Part shown: in pieces, positions 22,101-49,058 of the stretch
Numbering within the stretch: the stretch's first letter is position 1
Layout: every line of letters starts with the position of its first letter
The notes under the pieces: generated by a model
Seen by the model: the letters and a program-made list of their open reading frames with translations, nothing else
What the model was told of the DNA's origin: nothing
Databases searched by the model: none
Made by a program: the position numbers and the translations under genes
Source of the DNA: Syngnathus acus
Taxonomy: Eukaryota; Chordata; Actinopteri; Syngnathiformes; Syngnathidae
Assembly (NCBI RefSeq): GCF_901709675.1
Contig: NC_051088.1
Span: 14,363,693 to 14,427,692 of the forward strand
Direction of reading: 5' to 3'
Length of the DNA: 64,000 bases

Positions 22101-22394
22101 CACCCTCTTTAGCATTTTTTAAAAAAAAATGTTTTTCATCCTGGTAAAATATTAGCCTGTGTGGTGGAGCAGCTGGAAAGAGCAGGTTTCTTCTCAGAGT
22201 TGATCCCAAAGAGCAGGTTGTTCGTCACCATTCATGATGCAGTGCTCCACATCCTTAACAACAAACCGGGACAGAGCGACGTCATCCTTGTGAGTTCATT
22301 GCCTTATTTCCATCAGTCACACGTCAAGTTTCCGATCTCAGCTCAAATGGATTCTCCGCGTTTCCAGGATGGTTCCTACACCACCACAATGTGA
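16104..22394 (+). CDS. slc26a6: SLC26 anion exchanger, SLC26A6-like (PAT1), complete
   Basis: Plasma-membrane exchanger of chloride, bicarbonate, oxalate or sulfate; in marine fish SLC26A6 serves kidney sulfate and intestinal bicarbonate secretion. Exons: 16104-16243, 17083-17222, 17308-17418, 17499-17671, 17746-17910, 17998-18150, 18280-18362, 18799-18946, 19444-19557, 19650-19727, 19860-19955, 20031-20137, 20218-20287, 21024-21116, 21229-21330, 21411-21752, 21818-21872, 22156-22289, 22368-22394; 2331 bases, 776 aa. Seen: the SLC26 signature around [88 protein letters not shown], then the STAS domain in the last six exons. The ATG at 16104 gives [11 protein letters not shown]; the frame is open upstream but has no earlier ATG. 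The C-terminus TTM fits a class I PDZ ligand. SLC26A3 was considered; GTFAVISIM and SVTERLAP favour A6. Confidence 0.92.
16740..17012. repeat. Teleost SINE-like repeat, copy in slc26a6 intron 1
   Basis: The segment runs from 'gtgctggagcctatcccagc' through 'ggcacggggagaacatgcaa' and 'actccacacaggaaggc'. It is colinear with 20560-20876 and stops about 70 bases before exon 2. This sequence type is widespread in fish genomes. I cannot assign its exact family. Confidence 0.75.
20408..20557. mobile_element. Fold-back miniature element in slc26a6 intron 13
   Basis: The left arm contains 'cctgaaaatgacatcacggt' and the right arm its near reverse complement 'ggcaactgtcattttcagtt'. The outer ends are ctgtc and gacag. 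The middle has no coding content. It looks like a MITE with long inverted ends; the superfamily is not identified. Confidence 0.6.
20560..20876. repeat. Teleost SINE-like repeat, copy in slc26a6 intron 13
   Basis: This is the longer and better preserved copy of the repeat at 16740-17012, in the same orientation. It runs from 'gcgtgctggagtctatccca' to 'gcaccaccgagccacc'. It abuts the fold-back element just upstream. Confidence 0.8.
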
Positions 22395-24079
22395 ACAGCA
22401 GGGGACAGCCTGTTCCAACTCACCATTCTCCTCTTGAACTAGTGGTGTGCCGTTGCTCACTATTGGTCCACATTGTCTCCTCCCCCCCCCCCATACAGGG
22501 AGAAAGTCCACCACCTTAACATGGCAGCACAATTACCATGGAAATACAGGGAGCCGTTGCTGTGACAACAAGCGTTTTGTTATATTGTCTAATGAGATGA
22601 GGTGTCACCAAAGCTCTCACACTATGTGGCTCTGTGAGAGGCAGAGAAGGGGGGTTGTGTGGGAGAATCTAACACAGGAGTAATAGCCATGTATTTATAG
22701 CTTGTGTGAGAGGCTAAAGAGTGAGCATATATTTGTTACCAGTATTTATTTATTTTTTTACTGGTTCCAAGAATGAATATGCTTGAATTGCCTTGACAGT
22801 TTAATAAGTGTCCTGCTGATATCTTGAGCTTACTTCTTCAGGGACCCAGCATAATGTTGGCAATATTCACTTTCACAAGACAATGTGTGTATATACTAGT
22901 GGGATGAACACAAACCAGTGAATGTAAATCTTTTCTTAGTGGTTTATTAAACTTGTGATAAATTAAACATGTCTTTATATTTTACTACGGCGTTTAATGT
23001 TGACCAATCTTTGGCTGCATCATCAAAACTAATTTAAAGTGATTAACAGGTCAAAAAATACTATGTTTTCATCTTCTAAACTGCTTAATCAATAATTATC
23101 ATACAATGTAATAAGCCGACAGAAAATATGCAATTAATGTTTGATGGCACCCACCCAAATGCACATTTTTATATTGCCTGCCATTTCTACAGATAAAGGA
23201 GAAGACCAGTGGTTGGTTGTGGCCATTTCTCTTCTTTTTTTCTTCTTTTCAAAGGCCATGTATACGGGAGAAACTCTACACGGGTTATTAGGAATGTTTT
23301 AGAAACCACATTTTTTACCTTAACCTGAATATTAACTGCATTTAAATGTTGAGAGACTCCGGGTCAAATAACACTGAGTCACACAATATTTTTGTTTTGA
23401 TTTGCAATGATGATTTTAGAGGTGAATGAAGTGCTCATTCCATCCTTTCAGAGATTTACACTTACATTTCCTTTACAAGATATTAGCGACATGTCATGCG
23501 ACCAGAAGTGGGCATTCCGCACAGGGGATGAAAAAGTTCATAAAAAAAGAGGACCGATAGAAGTGGGTTTTCACCTGTCCCTGTCATTGTTTAAATTAAT
23601 AAACTCATTGTCTGACGGACCGTTTCGGCATACTAACGTGGGAGTTTGCAAAAGATATCAGGAGGCGTTTTCGTTTCCACTTTGTCTCGCGTGTGTAAGC
23701 CGTACGTTTGGACCAAATATGAATGTTAAAAACAAAAAAAGTTGGTTTCTCCATGCAAGAGGTGGCAAAAGCAGACTATTTCTTTATATCCTATTTATCA
23801 GATAGTATTGACAGAAATATAATTGACTTTTTTGAGTGATGTATATTGTGATCTATTACTGCAATCCACCATTTTAATCAAGTTGGGTTCATCATGTTTT
23901 ACTAGGACGTTTTTTTTTCTCGGACCGATGATGGAGGGAGGGATGAACCAGTGATAAAAGCCCTTCAAATGATGAGAGGGGACAGGGACGGAGGGACGAT
24001 TGTATCATGAATAAGGATGGACGGAGCGGCCACCTCTGCCCACCTCTGGTTGCTACTTCATCGGTATTTGGGTATCGCA
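22395..24079. other. Convergent 3' region between slc26a6 and slc6a8 copy 1
   Basis: Both genes end here tail to tail. From 22395 to about 22900 is the probable slc26a6 3' UTR. It contains a polypyrimidine/C run near 22482 and an ATTAAA near 22945; an AATAAA lies near 23598. Segments of 22395-22880 recur at 29320-29888. A plus-strand open frame at 23407-23805 shows no domain, and I do not call it a gene. Confidence 0.55.
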
Positions 24080-27964
<3,885 letters not shown>

Positions 27965-28433
27965 TTATTAAAAGATCCCATTTTCGCTTTTATTGGTCCA
28001 CAAATCGGCATGAGAACTATAATAAAACAGAGCAAGTAACATTTCATAACAATTCTATTGTTCCTGCAAGCTAGCGTTTAACTTTAAACAAAAAAGTACC
28101 ACATTTTGCTCTATTTTACGTTTTGCTCCATTTGACCAATCAAGCGAAGCCAGGCAATCACATGACCACAGTCTCTCCAGCCTCATCACTCCACTTTTGT
28201 TCCAATATGTTCTATGCAACCTTATTCGGATATAGTTCGCTGAATATAAAGAATGTTGTGTGTAGATTAGTCGGGTGCATATATGATCAAGAAAGTTTTT
28301 GACTTGCCTTTCCCTTTAAAATACTCCTTTACTTTTACTGTTGTTTGGAAGACTACTTTTAACTAACTAAATTGTCATAAATGCACTTGTACAAATCAAA
28401 TCATACTGTGTTTAAAACAACCCACATTTACCT

Positions 28434-28680
28434 TTAATCTTCTTGCTGATGTTCTTTGCTGATTGCTGCCACTTTGCTTTTGAAACACAGTTTTCTGATG
28501 ACAATCTGATGATGTGACTCGAGAGCTCGGTCAAAAGCGATGAAAAGGAGGCCACCAATGTTCGGCCCGCTGGATGGGGAGACTCAGAAGCCGTCGACGA
28601 AGCACTTGAAGGTTAGCCTGAAGAATCTCATTGATAGCCTTGAGCTACAGCTGATCCACAGTGAGGGAGAGTGGGATAGC
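28434..28680 (-). other. 5' leader exon of slc6a8 copy 1
   Basis: On the minus strand a donor AAAG|GTAAAT lies at 28433, and its phase fits the acceptor at 27937. There is no in-frame ATG between the uORF and the donor, so the exon is untranslated for the main frame. It carries the 15-codon upstream ORF at 28584-28631. The upstream boundary is a guess, based on the promoter-like duplication that begins just beyond. The 27937-28433 interval is then an intron with no other recognisable content. Confidence 0.65.
28584..28631 (-). CDS. Upstream ORF in the slc6a8 copy 1 leader, 15 aa
   Basis: ATG to TGA reads MRFFRLTFKCFVDGF. The same ORF occurs at 43477-43524 before copy 2. The two differ at two bases in 48: CTA/CTT, which is synonymous, and GGC/TGC, which is Gly/Cys. 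Flanking leader sequence is not alignable beyond about six bases. It could tune translation of the transporter; that role is inferred. It ends 150 bases before the leader exon donor. Confidence 0.7.
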   Translation of the reverse strand: MRFFRLTFKCFVDGF

Positions 28681-28730
28681 GTTTGATAAGTTTTGCTTGA
28701 AGGAGTCTCGGCGAACGGAGCAAGTGTCCG

Positions 28731-28897
28731 GCGACATATAAACAGTCAGTCTCACTCGTGCGACACTCCAGACGTCACTGTTTGTGTCGCCACTACGTTG
28801 GGGCTTTGGTGACCGGCGACATATAAACAGTCAGTCTCACTCGTGCGACACTCCAGACGTCACTGTTTGTGTCGCCACTACGTTGGGGCTTTGGTGA
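28731..28897. repeat. 85-base perfect tandem duplication upstream of slc6a8 copy 1
   Basis: Two units, 28731-28815 and 28816-28897 (the second a few bases short), are identical. On the minus strand each unit contains 'agtgacgtctgg', a near match to a CRE site (TGACGTCA), and 'tgtttatatg', which is TATA-like. The unit lies immediately upstream of the presumed leader exon, so it may be a duplicated promoter module. Confidence 0.75.
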
Positions 28898-29199
28898 AGT
28901 AAAAAAACACAATGCAACAAAGAAGCACTTTAGGACGTATATGGACGCAGCTCAACAACATCATATTCGTCATAATGGTTAAATTAGGTGGGTTGAGAAA
29001 ATACTTTTTTTTTGTTTTACAAGGTGGTTTATACGAAAGTAGCTTGAACTGAATTTGTCCAAACAATATTCAACAAAATAACGATTTCGTGACTACAATG
29101 TTTCACATGCGAAGGTGAGCGGATGCAGTCACCGCACTGCGTCCACACTTGCCAATAAACATCTAAAAAAAAATTGTGCGTTTACTCCATGTGCATCAT
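28898..29199. other. Spacer with no recognised feature
   Basis: This lies between the duplicated promoter module of slc6a8 copy 1 and the slc26a6 relic. It is AT-rich, and I see no exon or repeat. It may hold further decayed slc26a6 sequence that I cannot align by eye. Confidence 0.4.
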
Positions 29200-29888
29200 T
29201 CATGAAAACCATACCTTTTGGTCAAATGTTACAAATCATGATTCAATGCTCCACAATCCTCATGAAACGTTTCAGTCTGCTCAAGTGGGTTTGCTCAGGT
29301 TACCTGCAACACCACAATTAGACCACCAGGGGGCGGGTTGTCCCAATTGTCCATGTTCTGCTCTCCCACTGATGGCGTTCCATTGCTCACAATTGGTCCG
29401 CTTTGTCTCCTCCTCCCCCCTTTTACTAGCAGAGTGGCCACTTTGACATTGTTGCCATGGAAACGCAGAGAGCTGTTGCTCTGACAACAGGCTTTTTATG
29501 ATATTGTCTAATGAGACAAGCCACCTGTACATCAATGAGGCGCTTGCACTTTGTGGCTCTTAGACAGGGGCGTCGAGTCGGCGAAGGTACCGAACCGGAG
29601 GATTAATAGGAGTGTATTTATAGCTTGGATGAGAGGCGGAAGGGAAAGCCAAAATGCCAATGGCACGTGAGAGTCTTTCGTCTTGTATGCAGCCTGCTCC
29701 CTGCCAACAACTAATCAATTGCAAATATTTGTTCATAATAAATTTAGGGCTATTCGATCTGGGTGGCTCCCTTATGTGAGACTTCACAGGTTCATAGGCT
29801 GGAATCGCATTCATAATTGTGCGTGAGTATATTTATAGTCAGTGTTCACGCGACTCTTCTATTTCAAGGACCCAGCGTCACGTTGGCC
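29200..29888 (+). pseudogene. Relic of slc26a6 terminal exons and 3' UTR
   Basis: Three blocks match the 3' end of slc26a6 in the same order and orientation. 29236-29260, 'catgattcaatgctccacaa', matches exon 18 at about 22233 (VTNHDSMLH against VTIHDAVLH). 29297-29325 matches the last coding exon and stop region at 22368-22400, including 'caccacaat' and 'ccaggggg'. 29370-29640 matches the 3' UTR: 'gttgctctgacaacaggc' against 'gttgctgtgacaacaagc', 'atattgtctaatgagac', 'tgtatttatagctt'. A last block, 'ggacccagcgtcacgttggc', matches 22850-22862. Frames are broken and upstream exons are missing. It is the remnant of a tandem copy, now intergenic. Confidence 0.8.
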
Positions 29889-30797
29889 TTTTATTTCTAT
29901 TTTTATGAGCTGAGCATTTATTGATTTCAACTAATGTAAAGTCAAAACTCATGCAGGGATTTGTCACTCATTGTCTTGATATCTCACTGCCGTTTTAGGT
30001 GACTTTAAAATGTTTAGCGGATTTATAAAGCATATGTATGTACTTTAGAAAAGAAAAAATGACTAAAAAATAGAAAACTACATTCAATTTTGGGTCTTTT
30101 ATTGAGTCTCATAGCTGTCCATACTGTCAACTTTTGTGTGATCTTTCTTACCCTAGTCTAACTTTCATTGGGGAGAAATACTGATAATGATAAAGTCCTA
30201 ATATTGATAACACTAAATCACAGACACAAACACTGGATACATAAGTTCATAGCACATTTGGATCTGAAGATGGATTGTCGTTCTTTTCCTTTTTTTTTTT
30301 TTTTTTTTGCACAGTATGACGTAATAGAGATTGTGGAAAGCAACATGGAGCTCTCACACGCACGCACGCACACACACACACATCTCCAATTGTTGCATTT
30401 TAGCAGCAGATGTGAGGTTTCACAAGTATTTTCATTTCATATTCACATGGCGATTCGACCCTATCGAACTGGATGAAGTTGCTGGAACCCTGACAGAGAG
30501 CGCTTAAGTGCAAGCACAAGGGACACACGCGAGACAAAACAGCACAAGAAGCAGAGAAAGAGAGCGCTGGTGAGCAGAGGAAGAGTCAAGGAGCAGGGAA
30601 GAGTGGAAAAGACATGTTATAACTGGAGGTGTGTGTATCACTTATTTTCCAATCTAATAGTAGGTCCATGTGGGGCCTAGATATTCTAACAATTTTCCAG
30701 CTCCTACCACTCAAGTTTTATTCATATTAGGGGAACTAATTCATGGGAACTTATGTACAAAGGATGACGGTGACTTTGAGCTCTCGGGGTTTTTGAC
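29889..30797. other. 3' flank of slc6a8 copy 2
   Basis: This is the region downstream of the copy 2 stop codon and probably includes its 3' UTR. It holds a poly-T run (30289-30309) and a CA/CG-rich run (30357-30381). No gene is recognisable. Confidence 0.5.
30289..30381. repeat. Poly-T and (CA)n simple repeats
   Basis: A run of about 21 T near 30289 and a CA/CG alternating run near 30357-30381 lie in the 3' flank of slc6a8 copy 2. Confidence 0.8.
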
Positions 30798-43191
<12,394 letters not shown>

Positions 43192-43476
43192 ATTGTTGAA
43201 CTGTTCCAGAAAAAATGGATATGGAATTTAAATTGGGGAGGGGGGGACGAGAGCTGGCTGCTGGTTTTTAGACCAGGGAGGGTAAACGTGCCAAGAGAGG
43301 CAGATATGTTTAGCAACCTCTTTGATTTGATCAGTTTATTTCACCTTTGAAATATAAAAAAATACAATTAAGAATATTAAGAAGTCAGGTTTTTTTTCAC
43401 ACGTTTGAACGCTTCAGCACAGCCAAGAGATGATTTTTTAAAAAAATGTCAGCAAGCGCCGCGGGACGCAGGAGAC

Positions 43477-43524
43477 TCAGAAGCAGTCGACGAAGCACTT
43501 GAAGGTAAGCCTGAAGAATCTCAT
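43477..43524 (-). CDS. Upstream ORF in the slc6a8 copy 2 leader, 15 aa
   Basis: ATG to TGA reads MRFFRLTFKCFVDCF, the counterpart of 28584-28631. Between its stop and the main start codon at 43191 I see no other ATG on the minus strand, so it is the last upstream start before the transporter frame if the leader is unspliced. A possible leader intron (acceptor AACAG at about 43201) would shorten this distance. Confidence 0.7.
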   Translation of the reverse strand: MRFFRLTFKCFVDCF

Positions 43525-43766
43525 GGAGGACAGTTAGACGAAAAAAAGCCGGCGCTTTCGAGTGAAAGGGTGCGTTTTAAAAGGAAGAAAATCTTTTCCA
43601 ACGAGTTGTTCCAAAAGACGATTCAGGAGTCCGTGGTGGACCTTCTGGTGATGCCGCGGTGCAGAATGAGAGAACAAGTGACGTTCCAGACATTGTCGTC
43701 ACCCTTCCACCCCCTCCCGCACTGCTGAGACGTGATTGGCTGATGAGAGCGTGCACGTACACTGCA

Positions 43767-43791
43767 TCATCATCATCATCATCATCATCAG
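43767..43791. repeat. (CAT)n microsatellite
   Basis: Eight tandem CAT units upstream of slc6a8 copy 2. The antisense frame yields a poly-aspartate artefact. Confidence 0.9.
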
Positions 43792-44567
43792 AACCGCCAC
43801 GGTACAATGACAGTCCCGTGGATGGATGGCTTGATAGCACCGCATACGTCACTGCAAGTGCACGCATATTAAGCAGGCTTTCAAATGGCATCTTCATGGC
43901 GGCTGCCATGTTGCGACGCATCAAGCTGCAGGTGCAAAACCGCGCTGCCCACCTCCAGCTAGACATTTTACTTTTACCGCATCACACTCAAATAACATGA
44001 CATTTCATTGAGGACTCGTTGCCGAGACTTGCATAAATCTAAGATTGATGGAATGCTGCCTTAATTTGGTGGCGGGTTTAATATTGCGAACCGACGTCCT
44101 GCTGACCAACCATCCATTACAGTCGCTGCGGGGTTTAATGGTCTTTCTCACGCAGCGCCTGCCAACAAGCTCGTGTGCTAGAGCTGGCATCTAGTGGACA
44201 ACGTGCATATGACCGGATTCGCTTGAAAATAAGAATTCACTACGCACTTTATTTCAAAAAACACAATCGAGAGACGTGCAATTCTTTCTACCAATTGGCC
44301 CCAAAAGGTCATAAATAAATATGATAAGTGATGAGTACAGATGAACTAATAATTGTCGATGACGACGAGTCAAGTGTTTTAGATGAGTCCCCAATGGCAC
44401 AAATGGTTCAAAAAGGTGTCACCCCTCCTACCTACATTCCATACAAGACTCACTGCTGAGACTTAGATAGCTCTAAGATTGATGGACTACTGCCTTGATT
44501 CAGTGTCTTAACAGCAGGTTTAATAATGTGCACCAAGGTCCTGCTGACCACCAACCATTCATTACAG

Positions 44568-44766
44568 CACGGCTGTCAAACTCCGGTCCTCGAGGGCCTC
44601 TATCCTGCGTGTTTTGGATGCTTCCCTCCTCCAACACCCAATCCAAATGATTGTGGGATCGTTATCAGACGCCTGCGGCACTTGCTGATGAGCTGATCAT
44701 TGGAATCGAGTGTGTTGGAGAAGTATCTAAACATGCGTTCTGCAGGTCTGGAGTTCGATACCAGTG
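44568..44766. mobile_element. hAT-like MITE with a local empty site
   Basis: It begins CACGGCTGTCAAACTCCGG and ends with CTGGAGTTCGATACCAGTG, approximate inverted copies. The 8-base flanks are cattacag and tatgacag (6 of 8). The sister unit at 44115-44122 has a single cattacag followed by sequence matching the right flank, that is, the uninserted form. Confidence 0.75.
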
Positions 44767-44810
44767 TATGACAGTCACTGCAGCATTCAATGGTCCTTGA
44801 CAGTTTTCGC

Positions 44811-44845
44811 AAGCAGCAGCAGCAGCAGCAGTAGCAGCAGCAGCT
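44811..44845. repeat. (CAG)n microsatellite
   Basis: About eleven CAG/TAG units. The antisense frame reads as poly-leucine, which is an artefact. Confidence 0.9.
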
Positions 44846-45679
44846 GACATCTAGTGGACAAAGTGTATAAATGCGGGGCTCGTGTAAAAAATAAATAAGG
44901 ACAATATTGAGTAGTAATAAACATTTTCACTTTCATTTCATCAAACACAAGAGACAGTGGCAGTGCAACATCAATAAATAAGTCCAAAAACGAGTCAATA
45001 AATAAATCTCAAATAAATATCATAAAATGATACATTAAATGTGCTAAACATATATTATTTTTGATGGACTGACAAGATGATAAGCTTTTTTGTTTTAAAT
45101 ACATGTGCTCACTAAATGTACCGGTAAATGTGGTAAACCCTTCAGGAGCTTAAAATAAATAACATTTCATAAATATATTTGTTAAATATTCTAGAGCGAT
45201 TTCTTCAGAAGCAACAGATACCTGCTTAAGTGACCACAAAAAAACTTGCTCCCTTAATTCCCTTCATTTCTTTGTCAAATATGTGACATGTAAGGCGTGA
45301 TAATTTTTAAATATGCCTTAAATAAAACTATTGTACATAAAAGCATCAGCCCACCAGAACTCTATAATAACAGTAATTCACCCTTACAAAACTGATGGGA
45401 TGATGCAAAAACAAACTGTGCAACCTGGAGTGATCTTCCTTTAAATGTAGTGATGGAAAATTTTGCTTCATGAAACAGTTTGTTGAAATAAAAGTGGTTC
45501 AAGAAATGGCGAGCCAGTATGCTGTCAGACCAATGCGGTGCCATTTTGAGGAGTCAAAATATACAACTGGTTCATGAAGCAAATTTGAAGCTTCATTTTT
45601 CCATCACTATTTTAATGTATACAATACTGAGGTAAACAGGTCAAGGGGTGTACAACACGGATCAGTAAGAGGAGCTCAG

Positions 45680-48600
45680 CTAGAGATCCTGGTGGAGGTC
45701 AAAGTGCGAAATTGGTTTTGAATGTTCTGTCATGCCTGACTTAGCTCGATGATTTTCAGCAACTAGTCTTTGGTAACGTGCCTGCTGCTGGTAGTCTGGG
45801 TCAACGTTTACCCAGCTGTTGGCAACCCACTTCAGGCCACGCTTCACCGGGCAGTCTCCGTGCAGCGAATACTCATCCAGCTCACCCATCCAACCTGAGG
45901 AAGGCAAAAGACAATATTTATTTTAAAAAATTATCTGAAGGATGATTTCCAATTTACAAAGTGCCTTCTATTCTTACCTTGCCCATCGGAGAGATGGTTG
46001 TACAAGAGGAGTGCAGTCCCAGCAGTGGGTTTGACTCTCAGGTTCCCTCGACTACATGTCTTGCGGGTGTCTGTTAAATCAACTCCATCTTGGACCAGTG
46101 CCTGGAACACACAAACAGCTCAGAGTAAACATTTGTGTGTGGTTGTCGTACCACACGAATCATTTCTTGGCTATGGATTCCTATCATAAATTGCATATTA
46201 TCAAAACTCATGTCATGATCAAGCTGTTTTCATTTTGTAGTCCAGTGGAACCTTGACAAACAAATCATCCTGTATTGAGGAAAACAAAACCCCACCAGTT
46301 CATCGTAGGTACGGTTGTCGGCCACGGGAAACGTGGTCTCACCACCCTCCTCGACAGAGCTGAGGTAGATCAACACAGTAAGATACCTGCGACAAAGTAA
46401 CAAATGCTCCTTTTTTTCAACGTATATCACAGTGAATATGTTACTAAAAGAATATGATGGAACAAACACCAACCTGCAGGAGACCTGTGGGAGCATAGAC
46501 GTGTTACCCGCCAGTCGCGTGTGCGAGCAGGCGGTCTCCGCATGGGGAGGGCTACTGTCGTGATGAGCATCGCTGAAGTCTCCGAGCTCAAACCGAAACA
46601 CTTGCAATAGCTCACTCATGTCAACCAACATGGCCGGCAGACGTGTCAGGCTGATCACTCTGAGTAAATGTCAGAATCAATATTTTAGTAAATGAGGTCC
46701 AAGATCAAGTGCGTACAAGTTGGGATACCTGCTTCTCAGTGTCTGCAGCACGTGATGGGATCCCGGGCCTTGATAAAGCACTGTATGCTTGCTTCTCTGC
46801 TTGAACTGACTCCGGAGCTTTCTATTTTGCTCTTGTATCGGGCCTTGGGACACATCGTAAACACGCTTGAACTCTTCAAGGTTGAGCACCCCTATCAAGG
46901 GACACATGCAGTGCATTAGTGAACAAACACTTGGCTGTAAATTCTCTTTAGAAGCTATGCTGTTGTAAGGCGCTCCACAGGGTTCAATTTCAGGGCCCCT
47001 GCTGTTTCCATTGCATTTACTGCTCCTGGGTTCCATCTGCTTAAGGTCCCTTTTGTCCTGTCTGGAGGGAATCAAGGCATGGATGGCACAGAAAGTCTTG
47101 TAATTTCAATGAAAAGAAAACAGAAGTTACGGTGTTTGATCCCAATGGCCCTTGTACATCACAACCTGTTGAATTGGGGGCCCTGGCGCCTTATCTGAAG
47201 CCAATAAAATTGACAGTGATTTTAAATTGGACGGGTTTGATGGTGCCTGCTGAATTGGTGTTAAATTAAGATGTATTCATTATAATCATTTATAATTAAT
47301 TATGCATTTGTGTTTATTCCTTTTGCACTTTTCATCTGTGTATATAATGTGTATTGTATGTACTGTATGACAGGTTTTTACTCCATGTACTTTGTAGGCA
47401 GCAATGGTTGTACAAGAAAATGCTACATTTGCATGTAATAACTTGCTGTCCTTTCCTTTTTGGCCCTAAAGGGCTATCTTGAATCAAGATGATTTAAAAT
47501 ACTATATTAGTACAGTCAGTTTCAAATATGTAATAAATGAATCATCACAATCATCCAACATCACAAATGCAATGAGGTAGCAGATGCACAAACCTGTTGA
47601 GCAGTCTTCTAGTACAGTGAGTATCTGACGCAGGTTGTCCGGGCTCAGCCAAGTTCCATCTCGAGAACGTGAGTGGCTCACAATCTGGACAAGAAGTCAG
47701 TTTACTGTAGTTTGCTTCAGAAATCTTTTGGCAGCTCAACAGCTTTCTCCTCCATATTCCCATGAAATACAAATGGCAATAGTTTTCAATGGTCACCTCC
47801 TGCTTCTGCAGAAGCCTATCCTGGTTGAGGTCCAACAGACTGAAGACCTCCTCGGTGCTCAAAGATAGCAGTGGGTGGTCTGAGCCTCCGTGCCCCCAGT
47901 TGGCCGCTGTCATCTGGCTTTCCATCAGACCCTTGAGCTGAGCCAGCTGCACCACCACACGGCACTCCTCCTCTGACAGGAAACCCGGGATCTCTGACCA
48001 ACCATCATGAAATAATCAACCTTAGAATGGAGTGGCGTGGGCCTCAAATAATGTTGGAATTAAGGTCATCTGGTGGTGGGCATTTATATTAATGTGATTG
48101 TAGTTTGCCATATTGCACAATAGTACTGCATCCTAGTGGCAGCTATGTCTAATATTTTGGTTACCCCATTTAGTTACACAGAAGACTATAAAAATCCCAA
48201 GTAGTACAGTCGAATAATTGGATGATATATTTTTTGGTGTCTTTCCATTGGAGTATTTTAACAAACAATTCAATACAATGGTTGATTGAGGCCAAATCTT
48301 ACATACACACAATTGTGAATGCAGGAAATTACATTTGACTGGGCACAAGCCTGGCGACTGACTGGTCTTTTAAATCATGGGCTAATCCTAAAGCCACCAC
48401 AAAGCACATACCAAATAATAGAGGTTTCAAGCTGAGCGTCTTCATCTTGTGTGTTCTGTCCGACACAAGGGACACTGGCTGAACGTGTCCTACCTAAACC
48501 GCATCGTGATGAACACGGGGAAGTCAAATACACACTTTGTCAGTCACATTACACACAATAAATGTTTGATCTCGCTAAGGTGTTGTTGGAAGTAAAATCT

Positions 48601-49058
48601 GCAAGAATTCAAAGTTCAGCAGTGAAGTTGGATCTACAGCAAAATCTTTCGAGAGTGTTTTCATACACTTCACTTACCCTGATCCCTTCAATTCGAGGAA
48701 GTCTGAAACTTTGCTCCTCCTCACGGGGCTCCCTTGAAGGAGGCGCGGTGTGAGGAGGACTTTCCCCTTCGCCGACAGATGGCAATGACGGTCGGTCAAA
48801 ATCCCCGGGGCCGTTATTATAGTGCACATATAGCAAAAGGGCGATAACATTCAGGATGTAGACGTGAAAGAAGACCATCACCACGACGAAGTAAGCCCGA
48901 GAGCAGATGCTGCTCCTCTGGACGGGCATGCTAGTGGAACGTAACGAGCGCCTGTTGGATGACGAGGATGCAATGCCGCTGACACGGGAGTCCTCGTCAT
49001 GCTGTAGATTTTCCGGAATGTTTTCCATGTCCTCTTCTATCAAGAGACTTTTACGCAT
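45680..49058 (-). CDS. p4htm: Transmembrane prolyl 4-hydroxylase, complete
   Basis: ER-anchored 2-oxoglutarate and iron dependent dioxygenase that hydroxylates prolines, including in HIF-alpha. Exons in transcript order: 48678-49058, 48412-48493, 47797-47993, 47594-47684, 46729-46891, 46474-46659, 46296-46386, 45978-46101, 45680-45894; 1530 bases, 509 aa, against 502 in human. Seen: N-terminal membrane anchor at about residues 55-80 ([20 protein letters not shown]), an EF-hand-like segment [13 protein letters not shown], then the catalytic domain with the iron ligands HxD (AHHDSS) and a distal His (YSLHGDCP), and the Lys in RGLKW that should bind 2-oxoglutarate. [16 protein letters not shown] and GNLRVKP match human closely. 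The ATG at 49058 is the first in frame. All catalytic residues are present, so the enzyme should be active. Confidence 0.95.

Larger units (their letters stand above)
44010..44900. repeat. Diverged tandem duplication, two units
   Basis: Unit 1 (44010-44250) and unit 2 (44448-44900) share 'ctaagattgatgga', 'gtcctgctgacca', 'cattacag' and 'catctagtggaca' in the same order. Unit 2 is longer because it contains a hAT-like insertion and a CAG run. Confidence 0.7.
43525..45679. other. Spacer between slc6a8 copy 2 and p4htm
   Basis: This holds the presumed copy 2 promoter (about 43525-43720), the CAT microsatellite, and a duplicated 250-450 base segment (44010-44250 and 44448-44900), the second copy carrying a hAT-like insertion. 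It also holds the 3' flank of p4htm. No gene is recognisable. Confidence 0.55.

Noticed and set aside
28731-28897. CRISPR-like direct repeat
   Set aside because: Only two adjacent units without spacers, in a vertebrate promoter; it is a simple tandem duplication.
43405-43728. Plus-strand 107-codon frame overlapping the copy 2 uORF
   Set aside because: It is the antisense of the conserved uORF and leader. In copy 1 the equivalent plus frame has a TAG where copy 2 has AAG, so it is not conserved, whereas the minus-strand uORF is.
43577-43966. Minus-strand 129-codon frame with eight aspartates
   Set aside because: The aspartate run is the CAT microsatellite read in antisense. The frame lies in the copy 2 promoter region and shows no family.
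44787-44987. Poly-leucine frame
   Set aside because: Product of the CAG repeat read in antisense.
47075-47550. Possible extra p4htm exon in intron 4
   Set aside because: The open frame at 46677-47075 crosses the exon 5 acceptor. The 47075-47550 interval is AT-rich, and the protein is complete without it.
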